Part shown: positions 25,126 to 34,006 of the stretch, one piece after another
Layout of the letters: each line of letters starts with the position of its first letter
Numbering within the stretch: the stretch's first letter is position 1
Position numbers and translations under genes: made by a program
Assembly (NCBI GenBank): GCA_035541455.1
Contig: DATKNH010000112.1
Location: 1 to 60,009, forward strand
DNA: 60,009 bases
Direction: 5' to 3'
Source: Syntrophorhabdales bacterium
Lineage (GTDB): Bacteria > Desulfobacterota > Syntrophorhabdia > Syntrophorhabdales > WCHB1-27
Notes under the pieces: generated by a model
The model's input: the letters and a program-made list of their open reading frames with translations, nothing else
Told to the model about the DNA's origin: nothing
Database searches by the model: none

Positions 25126-26676
25126 CTATTTCCTTTTCCTGTTGTAGCCGAACCTTTCCTCAAACACCGGCGCTATGAGATTATCCACAGGAGCATAGCT
25201 ATCCGTGATAACAATCGCGTGAGGATTGGCGAGAAGCTTGCGCATCAACGCATCCGAGACTATGGCGGATTTTGCTTCACTGCGATAATCTTTCTTCAGC
25301 CAGGCATCAAACTCCGCCATGTCAAGAGGGCGAACGCTCGCCATGACAATGAATGTGCTGATCCGGAGATTCTCGAAATCAGGGCTCACAGAAAAAAGGT
25401 ACACGTTCTTCTCGCCAAAAACTGCCTGCAACGTCTTCATGTAAGAAGGCAGAAAGGCGCCCTTTTGAAAGTTGTCGATGATGTTCGATAAAAGTATGCC
25501 GTCCGGGGTCATGATTGATTTCAACTGGGCCATGAATTCCTTGGTGGTGAGGTGATAGGGGATCGAAAGATCGTTGTATGCATCCGTAAATATCACGTCG
25601 TACTTCTCTGCGGAGTTCATGACGTACCAGCGGCCGTCGGTGTTGTAGGTCTTGATACGTGTGTTCGCCGGAAGCCCCAATTTATCGTACACGATCTTTG
25701 TGATCATCGGGTCTATCTCGGCGACATCAATCTTTGCTTCGGGGTAAGTAATCTCCATATAGCGAGGAAAGGTGTAGCCGCCACCGCCTATACTGAGCGA
25801 TTTGAAGGGCGCATGCTGGGCAAATCGCCATTTCATGATCTCTGCGTAGATGCGTTCGTATTCATACTCTATGTGGGTAGGGTCTTCCAAACAAACATAG
25901 GAGTGGATCAGGTTATCGAGGATGAGCGCCTGAAGCGTTTTCCCTTCAGTGCTCTGCGTTTTTGCCAGCTTCAACGTGTAGTAGTCGCTCTCCCTGTAGT
26001 AATAGTACCGCTCATCAACGTGCGGCTTATGCGCGAACACGTAAAAGCCTGAAAAAAGAACGAACATGGCTACGAGAAATATCGCTTGCGCCTTCCTGGC
26101 TTTGAAGAGGGCACCGAAGATAAGCGCCGCAGCAACAAGAAGCGCCCCCATTGACATAATGATCGGGCGCGTTCCCATCAGGGAGATCAGCGCAAACCCT
26201 GTTGCGAACGTGCCGATTATTGCGCCCAGGGTCGATACCGCGTAAATTTTCCCCACGACATTCCCCGCTCGTTCCACATTCTTCAAGGTGAGCCGCACCA
26301 CGACCGGCGATATCGTGCCCAGGATACACCCTGGAATAAAGAAAATAATTGTGGTGACCGTGAAAATACGCCACATGAGCGAGAGCGGAAAACGGTGCGC
26401 AGCCACAAGGTCGGTAAGCGGGATAATCGTGAGAGAGCTGAGGCCGGAGAGGAGTAGCAAGATGCCGAGGGTCTTTCTGGCCGGGAAACGGTCTACGATT
26501 TTTCCGCCGATGTACGCTCCGATGCTGATTCCTGCCAGTATGACGCCGATAATGCTCGTCCAGGTATAAATGGAGACGCCCACAAAGGGCGCAAGTATCC
26601 GACCCGCCACCATTTCAATAACCAGGGAGCAGAAACTTGCAATAAACATGACGACGTACGCTTCCAAAAGAGTCAT
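25126..26676 (-). CDS. Membrane-anchored spermidine synthase-like protein
   Basis: 516 residues. The N-terminal ~230 residues contain seven or eight hydrophobic segments of MFS-like type (IASFCSLVIEMVAGRILAPFVG and others). The C-terminal ~280 residues have a Rossmann-type aminopropyltransferase fold: SIGGGGYTFPR (SAM loop), DVAEIDPMITKIVYD, DGRWYV and FTDAYNDLSIPYHL. Many such fusions exist in bacteria and their substrate is not established. A role in polyamine or other aminopropyl/methyl transfer at the membrane is possible. The upstream site is weak (GGAAA). It is not in an evident operon. Confidence 0.85.
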   Translation of the reverse strand: MTLLEAYVVMFIASFCSLVIEMVAGRILAPFVGVSIYTWTSIIGVILAGISIGAYIGGKIVDRFPARKTLGILLLLSGLSSLTIIPLTDLVAAHRFPLSLMWRIFTVTTIIFFIPGCILGTISPVVVRLTLKNVERAGNVVGKIYAVSTLGAIIGTFATGFALISLMGTRPIIMSMGALLVAAALIFGALFKARKAQAIFLVAMFVLFSGFYVFAHKPHVDERYYYYRESDYYTLKLAKTQSTEGKTLQALILDNLIHSYVCLEDPTHIEYEYERIYAEIMKWRFAQHAPFKSLSIGGGGYTFPRYMEITYPEAKIDVAEIDPMITKIVYDKLGLPANTRIKTYNTDGRWYVMNSAEKYDVIFTDAYNDLSIPYHLTTKEFMAQLKSIMTPDGILLSNIIDNFQKGAFLPSYMKTLQAVFGEKNVYLFSVSPDFENLRISTFIVMASVRPLDMAEFDAWLKKDYRSEAKSAIVSDALMRKLLANPHAIVITDSYAPVDNLIAPVFEERFGYNRKRK

Positions 26677-27092
26677 GAGAAAAAAATTTCCTTTCTATAG
26701 TATGGATCAGACCAACAGATGTCCTAGGACCTCTGCGCGGACATCTAGTTTTAGTGGATTCACAATTCTTTGTCAAACACTTTTTGGCGCGTTTGGCGAC
26801 GGATTCGCTCAATAGAGATCGCAGAGCTCCGGCGATGCCTGAGATAGTCGAACGTCGTCAAACCTACTGGAATGGCCCGACTTTTTGTACTATACTATCC
26901 ATGAGGGCTTGCGTCCCCCTTTCACCGGCAAGGGCGAGGTGATGCCGCGCTTTCGCTCGCCTGTCCGACAGAGTTGCATAGATTCCTGCTGGATGGGGAA
27001 GAGCGGGGCACAGTGCTCGGGGATGGGTCGAAGACCGGCTATCTGTCCGAGCAAAATAACACGGCTAACCGTGGGAATCTTGTGGGCTGACT
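26677..27092. promoter_or_regulatory. Long upstream region between divergent genes, with possible promoter and leader
   Basis: 416 bp. A TATACT -10-like hexamer at 26891-26896 with a weak -35 at 26868 would start transcription near 26903, leaving a leader of about 190 nt before the response-regulator gene. The leader ends in a CACGGCTAACCGTG hairpin at 27060-27073. At 26717-26746 is an 8-bp inverted repeat (AGATGTCC / GGACATCT) that could be an operator. I match no known riboswitch. Confidence 0.4.
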
Positions 27093-27776
27093 ATGAATGT
27101 ACTTCTGATTGAGGACGAACTCAAGGTTGCAAGCTTCATCAGTAAAGGCCTCGAGGAGGAGGGTTACGCCGTGCAGGTAGCCTATAATGGTGCGGAGGGT
27201 CTGCAGCTCCTCAAAGCTGCCGCGTACGACATTGTGCTGCTTGACCTCATGCTTCCCGAGATAGACGGACTTGAAGTGCTGAAGACTGCGCGGAGCTGGG
27301 GCATGACGACCCCCGTGCTGATCATTACCGCCAAGAGCTCTAAAGAGGATGTCGTGCGCGGTCTCGACACGGGTAGCGACGATTATCTCACCAAGCCGTT
27401 CTCCTTCGAAGAGCTTCTCGCCCGTATGCGGGCGCTCCTCCGGAGAAAATCGGGCAGAGATGCCCACATCCTCCGTTACCGGGATATGACGCTCGATCCC
27501 TTTAACAGGGCCCTGACGGTTGGATCCAAACAGACCGAGTTGACAGAGAAAGAATTCATGATCATGGAATTGATGATCAAGAACAACGAGAGACCTGTAA
27601 GCCGCAAGGAAGTAGCAGAGTGTGTGTGGCAGGATGGTTCAGATTCTACCAACATCGTGGATGTCTATATAAATTTCTTGAGAAAGAAGATCGAGTCAAT
27701 TTCCAAAAAGAAATATATCCACACTGTGAGGGGCACCGGCTACGTCCTTAAAGAGGAAGATGAAAAGGCTGACTAA
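27093..27776 (+). CDS. OmpR/PhoB-family response regulator
   Basis: 227 residues. A receiver domain (1-115) has the acidic pocket in VLLIEDE, phosphoacceptor LLDLMLPEIDG, the switch Thr/Ser in IITAKSS and TKPFSFEELLAR with the conserved Lys. A winged helix-turn-helix (130-225) has VSRKEVAECVW and YINFLRKKI...IHTVRGTGYVLK. It is phosphorylated by a sensor kinase and binds tandem DNA repeats. The coding end overlaps the kinase start by 17 nt, and HtrA and a pilin-platform gene follow, so envelope stress or secretion is the likely context. No strong ribosome-binding site is seen. Confidence 0.93.
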   Translation: MNVLLIEDELKVASFISKGLEEEGYAVQVAYNGAEGLQLLKAAAYDIVLLDLMLPEIDGLEVLKTARSWGMTTPVLIITAKSSKEDVVRGLDTGSDDYLTKPFSFEELLARMRALLRRKSGRDAHILRYRDMTLDPFNRALTVGSKQTELTEKEFMIMELMIKNNERPVSRKEVAECVWQDGSDSTNIVDVYINFLRKKIESISKKKYIHTVRGTGYVLKEEDEKAD

Positions 27777-29178
27777 TCTACCGATACGTTGGCGTCTTTC
27801 TCTGTTATTCGGCGGAATACTGCTCCTGGTTCTAACGGCCTTCGGAGGCGGAGTCTACGTCTATTTCAAGAACAGCCTGCAGCGAAGCATCGATACCAAA
27901 ATACGTTCGATCGCGGAAGTCATATCGTCATCAATAACGGACACCCACGATCCGACCGTATTCGGTAACTTCGAACGTTACCTGGAGAATGTATTGGGGC
28001 GAAAACCCAAAGGCAAATTCATCCAGATCATGGACAGATCGGGAAGAATCGGCGCCAAGATGAGCGACATCGAAACGCAGACTCTGCCGACGAGTTTTTC
28101 GACGCTGGAAAGGGCCACCCAGGGCGAGACCGTATACGAAACAATAGAAACAGGAACTCCCCGCCTTCGCATGATAACGTTTCCTATCATCGAGAATAAG
28201 AAGGTTACAAGCATCGTGCAGGTAGGGACCTCGCTAGAAGACTTCGACGAAACAATGAAACGGCTTCTCATTATCCTGCTTATCGGCATCCCTTCGTCCA
28301 TAGTCGCGGCAATTGCAGTCGGCTACTACATGGCCAAAAAGGCGCTGAAACCTGTGGACCAGATCAGGAGGGCTGCCATCAAAATCTCGTCGAGCAACCT
28401 CGATGAACGGATAGATGTCGGCCGCAGAAAAGACGAGCTAAGCCGGCTGGCGCACACCTTTAACGAGATGATTGCGAGGCTGAAAGATGCGTTCCAGAGA
28501 ATCAATCAATTCAGTATTGATGTCTCCCACGAACTGAAGACTCCTCTCACCATACTGAAGGGCGAAACGGAGGTAGCCCTCAGGAAACCTAGAGATAATG
28601 GAGTATACCAGCAGCTACTCACGAGCAACCTAGAGGAGATTAACCAGATGGCCAGAATCATAGATGATCTTCTCCTCCTGGCTAAAGCCGATACCGGCGA
28701 GACCCAGCTCAAAGTAAACGAGGTGGATCTGAAAGATCTGATACTGGAAGTTTACTCGGGCATGAGCATCCTCGCCGAGAAGAAGAACATAGAACTCACG
28801 GTGGAGGAATTGCATGAAACCAGGCTGCCCGGAGATGAGTTGAAGCTGCGGAGGATGCTCTGGAATGTCGTGGAAAATGGCATAAAATACACGCAACCGG
28901 GCGGGAGAGTCGCCATTTCCTCACGCCCCGAAAACGGGTCAATACGGATCAATGTGAAAGACACGGGAGTCGGCATATCGGAAAAGGATTTGAAGTACGT
29001 GTTCGACAGGTTCTACAGGGCAGGCGGCTCGAGAAACAGGGAGAGCGGGAGCGGCCTGGGCCTGTCGATCAGCAAGTGGATTGCAGAGGCACACAAGGGC
29101 ACGATAGAGGTGGAAAGCCATGCCTCTTCTGGCACCATCTTCTCGATCAAACTACCGCTGGCTGGAGGAGCTACATGA
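27760..29178 (+). CDS. Sensor histidine kinase paired with the preceding regulator
   Basis: 472 residues. There is an N-terminal membrane helix (LSLLFGGILLLVLTAFGG), a periplasmic sensor region of about 130 residues, a second membrane helix (LLIILLIGIPSSIVAAIAVGYYM), then HAMP, a HisKA dimerisation helix with FSIDVSHELKTPL and a HATPase domain (N-box VVENGIKYT, DTGVGISEKD, GSGLGLSISKWIA). CusS/QseC-type architecture. It overlaps the response regulator by 17 nt and the HtrA start by 4 nt, so the three are translationally coupled. Confidence 0.93.
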   Translation: MKRLTNLPIRWRLSLLFGGILLLVLTAFGGGVYVYFKNSLQRSIDTKIRSIAEVISSSITDTHDPTVFGNFERYLENVLGRKPKGKFIQIMDRSGRIGAKMSDIETQTLPTSFSTLERATQGETVYETIETGTPRLRMITFPIIENKKVTSIVQVGTSLEDFDETMKRLLIILLIGIPSSIVAAIAVGYYMAKKALKPVDQIRRAAIKISSSNLDERIDVGRRKDELSRLAHTFNEMIARLKDAFQRINQFSIDVSHELKTPLTILKGETEVALRKPRDNGVYQQLLTSNLEEINQMARIIDDLLLLAKADTGETQLKVNEVDLKDLILEVYSGMSILAEKKNIELTVEELHETRLPGDELKLRRMLWNVVENGIKYTQPGGRVAISSRPENGSIRINVKDTGVGISEKDLKYVFDRFYRAGGSRNRESGSGLGLSISKWIAEAHKGTIEVESHASSGTIFSIKLPLAGGAT

Positions 29179-30626
29179 GAGACAAGAAGTGGTTCGGCGT
29201 AATTCTTCTGCTTATATTGATCCTGGCAGCTTCACTATACGCGAGAGAGAAACTGACCTCTCGTGAAGAGGCCAGTGCACCCAAGAGTGTGGGCACCCAC
29301 CAACCCGCTTTCAGCGGAGGACTGCCGCAGTTCACCACGCTGGTCAAGGAAGTCTCTCCGTCGGTTGTCAATATCAGCACCACCACTGTAGTTAAGGGAA
29401 TGGACCAGGGCGAACGTTTCATGGGCCCATTCAGGGAATTCTTCGGGGAGGACTTTTTCGAAAAATTCTTCGGAGACCATCCGCAAAGGGAATTCAAACA
29501 GCGGAGCCTCGGGTCCGGATTCATTATCGATAAGGAAGGCTATATACTGACGAATAACCACGTGGTGGAAAAGGCCTCGGCTATAAAAGTGAGGCTGAAA
29601 GACGGCAAGGAGTACGATGCAAAAGTCGTGGGTAAAGACTCAAAGACCGACATCGCGGTAATCAAAATAAGCACGAAAAATGGTGTGACCGTTGCACCCC
29701 TGGGGGACTCGGATAAACTTGAGGTAGGGGAATGGGTCCTTGCCGTGGGCAATCCCTTTGGTCTTGAGCATACGGTCACCGCAGGCATTGTGAGCGCCAA
29801 GGGAAGAGTGATCGGGCAGGGGCCCTATGATGACTTCATCCAAACAGATGCGTCCATCAACCCGGGGAATAGTGGCGGACCCCTGTTCAACCTGAAAGGC
29901 GAGGTTGTCGGCATTAATACTGCTATTGTGTCCGGCGGTACGGGTATCGGCTTCGCCATACCCATCAATCTTGCCAAATCATTGCTGCCGCAACTGAAAA
30001 GCAAGGGCAAAGTGGTCAGGGGATGGCTCGGTGTCGTCATTCAGAAGGTTACCCCGGAGCTGGCAAAAAGTTTCAATCTGAAAGAGTCGGAAGGTGCACT
30101 CGTCTCTGATGTGATGGAGGACAGCCCGGCCAGCAAAGCCGACATACACAGGGGCGATGTGATCATATCGTTCGATGGCAACAGGATCAAAGAAATGGAA
30201 CAGCTGCCGAAGCTCGTTGCCGGCACGGAGGTGGGCAAAAAGGTGAAACTCGGCCTCATAAGGGATGGCAAGAATATCGAGGTGGATATCACGGTCGGCG
30301 AACTCAAAGATGAAAAGAGAGAGGCAAGGGAAGCGCCGGAGACTGAAAAGAATTACGGTCTGGTGGTGCAGAATATCACTCCGGAGATTGCCCGCCACCT
30401 CAACCTCAAAGATCGACGGGGCGTCATTGTCACCGATATTCAGCCCGGCAGCCCCGCAGAAAATGCGGACCTGAGAGCAGGTGACATCATAGCGGAGATT
30501 AACAAGAAACCGGTTCGCAATGTGGTGGATTTCAAGGAGATTATGAAAAGCGCTAACCTGAAGAACGGCATAGTCATTCTTGTGAAACGGGAGAACGTCA
30601 CGTTCTATGGCGTGATGAAGGAATAA
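29175..30626 (+). CDS. HtrA/DegP-like periplasmic serine protease with two PDZ domains
   Basis: 483 residues from the ATG at 29175 (GGAGGAG 5-6 nt upstream), overlapping the kinase stop. One N-terminal hydrophobic helix anchors or exports it. The trypsin-like triad is H129 (TNNHVV), D159 (KTDIAV) and S233 (NPGNSGGP). PDZ1 spans about 290-375 and PDZ2 about 390-480. It degrades or refolds misfolded envelope proteins. Its position behind a two-component pair parallels CpxAR- and DegP-type envelope stress circuits, which suggests but does not prove that this pair controls it. Confidence 0.94.
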   Translation: MRDKKWFGVILLLILILAASLYAREKLTSREEASAPKSVGTHQPAFSGGLPQFTTLVKEVSPSVVNISTTTVVKGMDQGERFMGPFREFFGEDFFEKFFGDHPQREFKQRSLGSGFIIDKEGYILTNNHVVEKASAIKVRLKDGKEYDAKVVGKDSKTDIAVIKISTKNGVTVAPLGDSDKLEVGEWVLAVGNPFGLEHTVTAGIVSAKGRVIGQGPYDDFIQTDASINPGNSGGPLFNLKGEVVGINTAIVSGGTGIGFAIPINLAKSLLPQLKSKGKVVRGWLGVVIQKVTPELAKSFNLKESEGALVSDVMEDSPASKADIHRGDVIISFDGNRIKEMEQLPKLVAGTEVGKKVKLGLIRDGKNIEVDITVGELKDEKREAREAPETEKNYGLVVQNITPEIARHLNLKDRRGVIVTDIQPGSPAENADLRAGDIIAEINKKPVRNVVDFKEIMKSANLKNGIVILVKRENVTFYGVMKE

Positions 30627-30658
30627 ACTTTTTGCGCGTATGGACGATAATAGTCCAT

Positions 30659-31864
30659 ATGCCACTCTTTGAATGGGAAGGCCGCACCTCCAAAGGCGAA
30701 GTAAAGTACGGTTCGCTCGCCGCCGAGTCTGAACTCGACCTCAGAACAATGATGAGACGGGAAGGTATCATTCTCGTCAAATCGAAAGAGAAAAAAGAGG
30801 AAAAAAGCGCGCGCTACAGCTTAAAAAAGAAGGTGAAGCCGGCGCAGATAGGCGTCTTCACCCGCCAGCTGGCGACCATGCTCACATCGGGGCTGCCGCT
30901 GGTCCAGTCCCTGGAGGCGCTTTCACAGCAGCTGGATGATGGCAATTTGCGCCTTATCGTGAAGAACATAAAACAAAAGATCGAAGAGGGCGTGCGTTTC
31001 GCCGACGCCTTGAGAGGTTTTCCAAAGTGTTTCGACGATCTCTACGTAAACCTTATTCTTGCGGGGGAAGAGGGCGGCAACCTTGACAGCGTCCTTATCC
31101 GGATCGCCAGCTACATTGAGAAAACCGAAAAACTGAAGAAGAAAGTAAAGTCCGCGCTCATCTATCCCGCAAGCATCATCGTTGTCGCAATAGCGGTAGT
31201 CATGGTTCTTCTCGTGTTCGTGATACCCGTGTTTGAAGGGATGTTCAACAGTTTCGGCAGGGCATTGCCTGCGCCGACCCAAATGGTTATAAACCTCTCC
31301 AAGTTCGTAAAGTCATGCATTCACTTCATTATCGCAGGAATGGTGGTCGGGGCATTTCTCTTGAGGAGATACTATAAAACCGAGATTGGCGCCAAACAGA
31401 TAGATGCGCTCCTCCTGCGCCTTCCCGTACTGGGTCTTCTCTTGAAGAAAGCCTCGCTGGCAAGGGTCACCCGGACGCTTTCGACGCTTCTCACCAGTGG
31501 CATCGCCATCCTGGAGAGCCTTATCATTGTCGCCAAGACCGCGGGCAATAAGGTTATAGAGGAAGCCCTGGTTACGGCCCGTACACACATCAGCCAGGGA
31601 CGCTCTATCTCCGAACCGCTCAAGGAGAGCGGTGTGTTCCCGCCCATGGTGATCCAGATGATACAAGTAGGTGAAACGACCGGAGCGCTCGACACCATGC
31701 TCAACAAAGTCGCCGACTTCTACGAGGATGACGTGGACAACGCAGTGACGAACCTGACAGCTCTTCTCGAGCCTGCGCTCATGGTCTTTCTCGGCGTCGT
31801 GCTGGGCGGTCTGATTGTCGCTATGTATCTCCCGATCTTCCAGCTCGGATCGGTCGTCGGCTAA
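30659..31864 (+). CDS. Type II secretion / type IV pilus inner-membrane platform protein (GspF/PilC family)
   Basis: 401 residues from the ATG at 30659; an upstream in-frame TTG has no supporting site. The sequence opens MPLFEWEGRTSKGEVKYG, then carries two copies of the GspF repeat (FTRQLATMLTSGLPLVQSLEAL and TRTLSTLLTSGIAILESLIIV, each ending GEEGGNLDS- or GETTGALDTM-type segments) with three membrane helices. It is the core of a pilus or secretion platform. The next gene on this strand is not a pilus gene and the pilin operon is not here, so this is an isolated component following HtrA. A PilB/GspE-type ATPase lies 18 kb away at 49730. Confidence 0.93.
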   Translation: MPLFEWEGRTSKGEVKYGSLAAESELDLRTMMRREGIILVKSKEKKEEKSARYSLKKKVKPAQIGVFTRQLATMLTSGLPLVQSLEALSQQLDDGNLRLIVKNIKQKIEEGVRFADALRGFPKCFDDLYVNLILAGEEGGNLDSVLIRIASYIEKTEKLKKKVKSALIYPASIIVVAIAVVMVLLVFVIPVFEGMFNSFGRALPAPTQMVINLSKFVKSCIHFIIAGMVVGAFLLRRYYKTEIGAKQIDALLLRLPVLGLLLKKASLARVTRTLSTLLTSGIAILESLIIVAKTAGNKVIEEALVTARTHISQGRSISEPLKESGVFPPMVIQMIQVGETTGALDTMLNKVADFYEDDVDNAVTNLTALLEPALMVFLGVVLGGLIVAMYLPIFQLGSVVG

Positions 31865-31866
31865 CA

Positions 31867-32514
31867 TCAGGGCGCTTGCGTATCTGCGTTTTGTCCGTTT
31901 TCCAGTTTTCGCTTTCTCCTCAGGAAGTAGATCGCCCACACCAGTGCACCGGCTCCTAGAATCGCCAAGGCAAGCCACCCTTCGATTTTCCTGGCTTCTC
32001 TGAAAATGTTTTCCGCCGCGGCACCGAAAAGAAAACCGATACAGCTGAAGGCCACCACCCATATCAGCGCACCCGCTGCGTTAAGCGCGAGAAAGCGATA
32101 GACGCTGATACGGCTCGCGCCAATGACCAACGGCGTTACAGTCCGGAAACCGTACATGAAACGGAACAACAGCATTATCCATGTGCTGTGGCGATCAACG
32201 AGGCGGCTCACCCTCATTGCTTTCGCCCGCCACACAGAGCGCTTTTCCAGGAAAGGCTTTCCCTTGAGCCTTCCGATGAAGAAATAGACCTGGTCCCCTG
32301 CAAGGCTCCCCGCGAATGCCGCGAGCATCACAAGCCAGAGCTTCATGTATCCCTGATGAGCGGCAAAACCCGCAGCGATCACTATGGTCTCACCCTCCAC
32401 GAATGTTCCAGCAAGAAGGGCTGGATAACCGTATGCGGCAACGAACTGTTCAACTGTCACGGACTGTGCACCCGCGATCTCTCCGGAAATTACGACAACA
32501 TCGAGAGTGAGCAC
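31867..32514 (-). CDS. DedA-family membrane protein
   Basis: About 215 residues if a GTG at 32514 is used. The frame extends further upstream but would overlap the regulator gene, so the start is uncertain. Family marks: TVEQFVAAYGYPALLAGTFVEGETIVIAAG, GDQVYFFIGRLKGK and FRFMYGFRTVTPLVIGASR, with the conserved Arg/Gly pattern. DedA proteins act in undecaprenyl phosphate or phospholipid recycling and proton-motive-force-dependent envelope maintenance. It lies downstream of the sigma54 regulator on the same strand and may be co-transcribed with it. Confidence 0.82.
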   Translation of the reverse strand: MLTLDVVVISGEIAGAQSVTVEQFVAAYGYPALLAGTFVEGETIVIAAGFAAHQGYMKLWLVMLAAFAGSLAGDQVYFFIGRLKGKPFLEKRSVWRAKAMRVSRLVDRHSTWIMLLFRFMYGFRTVTPLVIGASRISVYRFLALNAAGALIWVVAFSCIGFLFGAAAENIFREARKIEGWLALAILGAGALVWAIYFLRRKRKLENGQNADTQAP

Positions 32515-32549
32515 TGCTGCGCAAAAAACAGTCAGAGCAAAGAAATGGG

Positions 32550-33908
32550 CTAGTGTGTACCTTCCCTGCTGATACCCAGTTTCTTCATCTTGTACCTCAG
32601 CATCCTTTCGCTGATGCCAAGGGCTGAGGCCGCCCTCGTTTGCACCCATCCGGCCCCCACCAGAGCTTCAAGGATCATCTTCCTTTCTGCCGTTTCCACA
32701 ACCTGCTTCATCCCCGCATCGGGCACCGGTTTTTCGGCGGCGACAAACATAGGAAAATCCTCCCTCGAAAGATATTCTCCCCGTGTCAGCACTACTGCCC
32801 TCTCTACCATATTCTCCAACTCCCGCACATTGCCGGGATAATCATGCTTTATGAGGAGATCCCTGGCTTCCCGCGTCAAGCCTTTAATCGATTTTTTGTG
32901 TCTTTCAGCATATTTTTTCAGGAAGTGATCCATGAGGAGTGGAATGTCATCTTTTCGCTCGCGTAACGGCGGAATCACCACAGTCACTACATTAAGCCTG
33001 TAAAAAAGGTCCTCCCTGAAGCGGCCTGATCTTACCTCTTCCCCTAGATTCTTGTTTGTTGCGCTGATGATGCGCACATCAACCTTAATGGGACGCAAGC
33101 CCCCTATCCTCTCTATCTCTTTCTCCTGCAAGACCCTGAGCAGCTTGGGCTGAAGCAGGAGAGGGACATCTCCGATCTCGTCCAGAAATATACTGCCTTT
33201 GTGCGCCATTTCAAATTTCCCCACCTTCCGCTGGTAGGCGCCGGTAAAGGATCCTCTTTCGTGGCCAAAAAGTTCACTCTCGAGAAGAGTTTCGGGAATA
33301 GCCGAACAGTTGACCTTGATGAATGCATTTCCTTTTCTGTCGCTCAGATCATGGATCGCATCGGCGATCACCTCTTTCCCCGTGCCGCTTTCACCTTCGA
33401 TGAGACAGGTGGAGTCGGTTTTGGCAAGCCTCACCACCAAACTCATAACCTGATGCATCTTTTCGCTCGTGTAGATGATCTCCTCTGATTTCAGCCTGTC
33501 CTTCAGAGCCTCTTTCAGGATCATATTTTCCCGCACAAGGTAGCGCTTCTCCTCTACCTTCTTTATTTTAAAGAGTAGATCATCGAGATCGATAGGTTTG
33601 GTCAGGTATTCGAACGCGCCTGCTTTCAGCGCGGTCACCGCGTTCTCTATGCTGCCAAAGGCCGTGACCATGATCACTTCCACTTCAGGATTGATCTCCT
33701 TGAATGTCTTGAGAAGCGTCAGGCCGTCAGTATCCGGCAGTTTGTAGTCCAGAAGCACGACCTCAAAGGTTTCATTCCTGAATAGATCGAGAGCTGTTCT
33801 TCCGTCTCCCGCAGCACTCGCGGCGTAGCCCTCTTTTGTGAGCAGACCGGCAAGCAGACTTCTCTGCGCCTCCTCGTCTTCCACCACAAGTATGCTCATC
33901 CGATCCAT
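32550..33908 (-). CDS. Sigma54-dependent response regulator (NtrC/ZraR type)
   Basis: 452 residues from the ATG at 33908, with AGGAGG 6 nt upstream. Receiver domain (SILVVEDEE, phosphoacceptor in LLDYKLPDTDG, TKPIDL), then an AAA+ domain with Walker A EGESGTGKEV, a GSFTGA loop (normally GAFTGA), Walker B FLDEIGDV, and arginine-finger region SGRFREDLFYRLNV, and a C-terminal Fis-type helix-turn-helix (AASALGISERMLRYKMKKLGI). It opens sigma54 promoters when phosphorylated. Its kinase partner is upstream on the same strand, with a CpxP-like gene ahead of it. The trio resembles ZraP-ZraS-ZraR. The Ser in the GSFTGA loop is unusual. Confidence 0.94.
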   Translation of the reverse strand: MDRMSILVVEDEEAQRSLLAGLLTKEGYAASAAGDGRTALDLFRNETFEVVLLDYKLPDTDGLTLLKTFKEINPEVEVIMVTAFGSIENAVTALKAGAFEYLTKPIDLDDLLFKIKKVEEKRYLVRENMILKEALKDRLKSEEIIYTSEKMHQVMSLVVRLAKTDSTCLIEGESGTGKEVIADAIHDLSDRKGNAFIKVNCSAIPETLLESELFGHERGSFTGAYQRKVGKFEMAHKGSIFLDEIGDVPLLLQPKLLRVLQEKEIERIGGLRPIKVDVRIISATNKNLGEEVRSGRFREDLFYRLNVVTVVIPPLRERKDDIPLLMDHFLKKYAERHKKSIKGLTREARDLLIKHDYPGNVRELENMVERAVVLTRGEYLSREDFPMFVAAEKPVPDAGMKQVVETAERKMILEALVGAGWVQTRAASALGISERMLRYKMKKLGISREGTH

Positions 33909-34006
33909 GTTCTTCCTCCTCGGCAATTAATGAGATGCACGCCCCTTGTATGCCTGGTTATCATACCCGCCTGTCGTGCCGGACAACAAACCGCAAAATC
34001 ACGGCA

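Noticed and set aside
25181-25189. DnaA box TTATCCACA
   Set aside because: A single box within the spermidine-synthase-like coding region; no cluster or AT-rich unwinding element that would indicate oriC.
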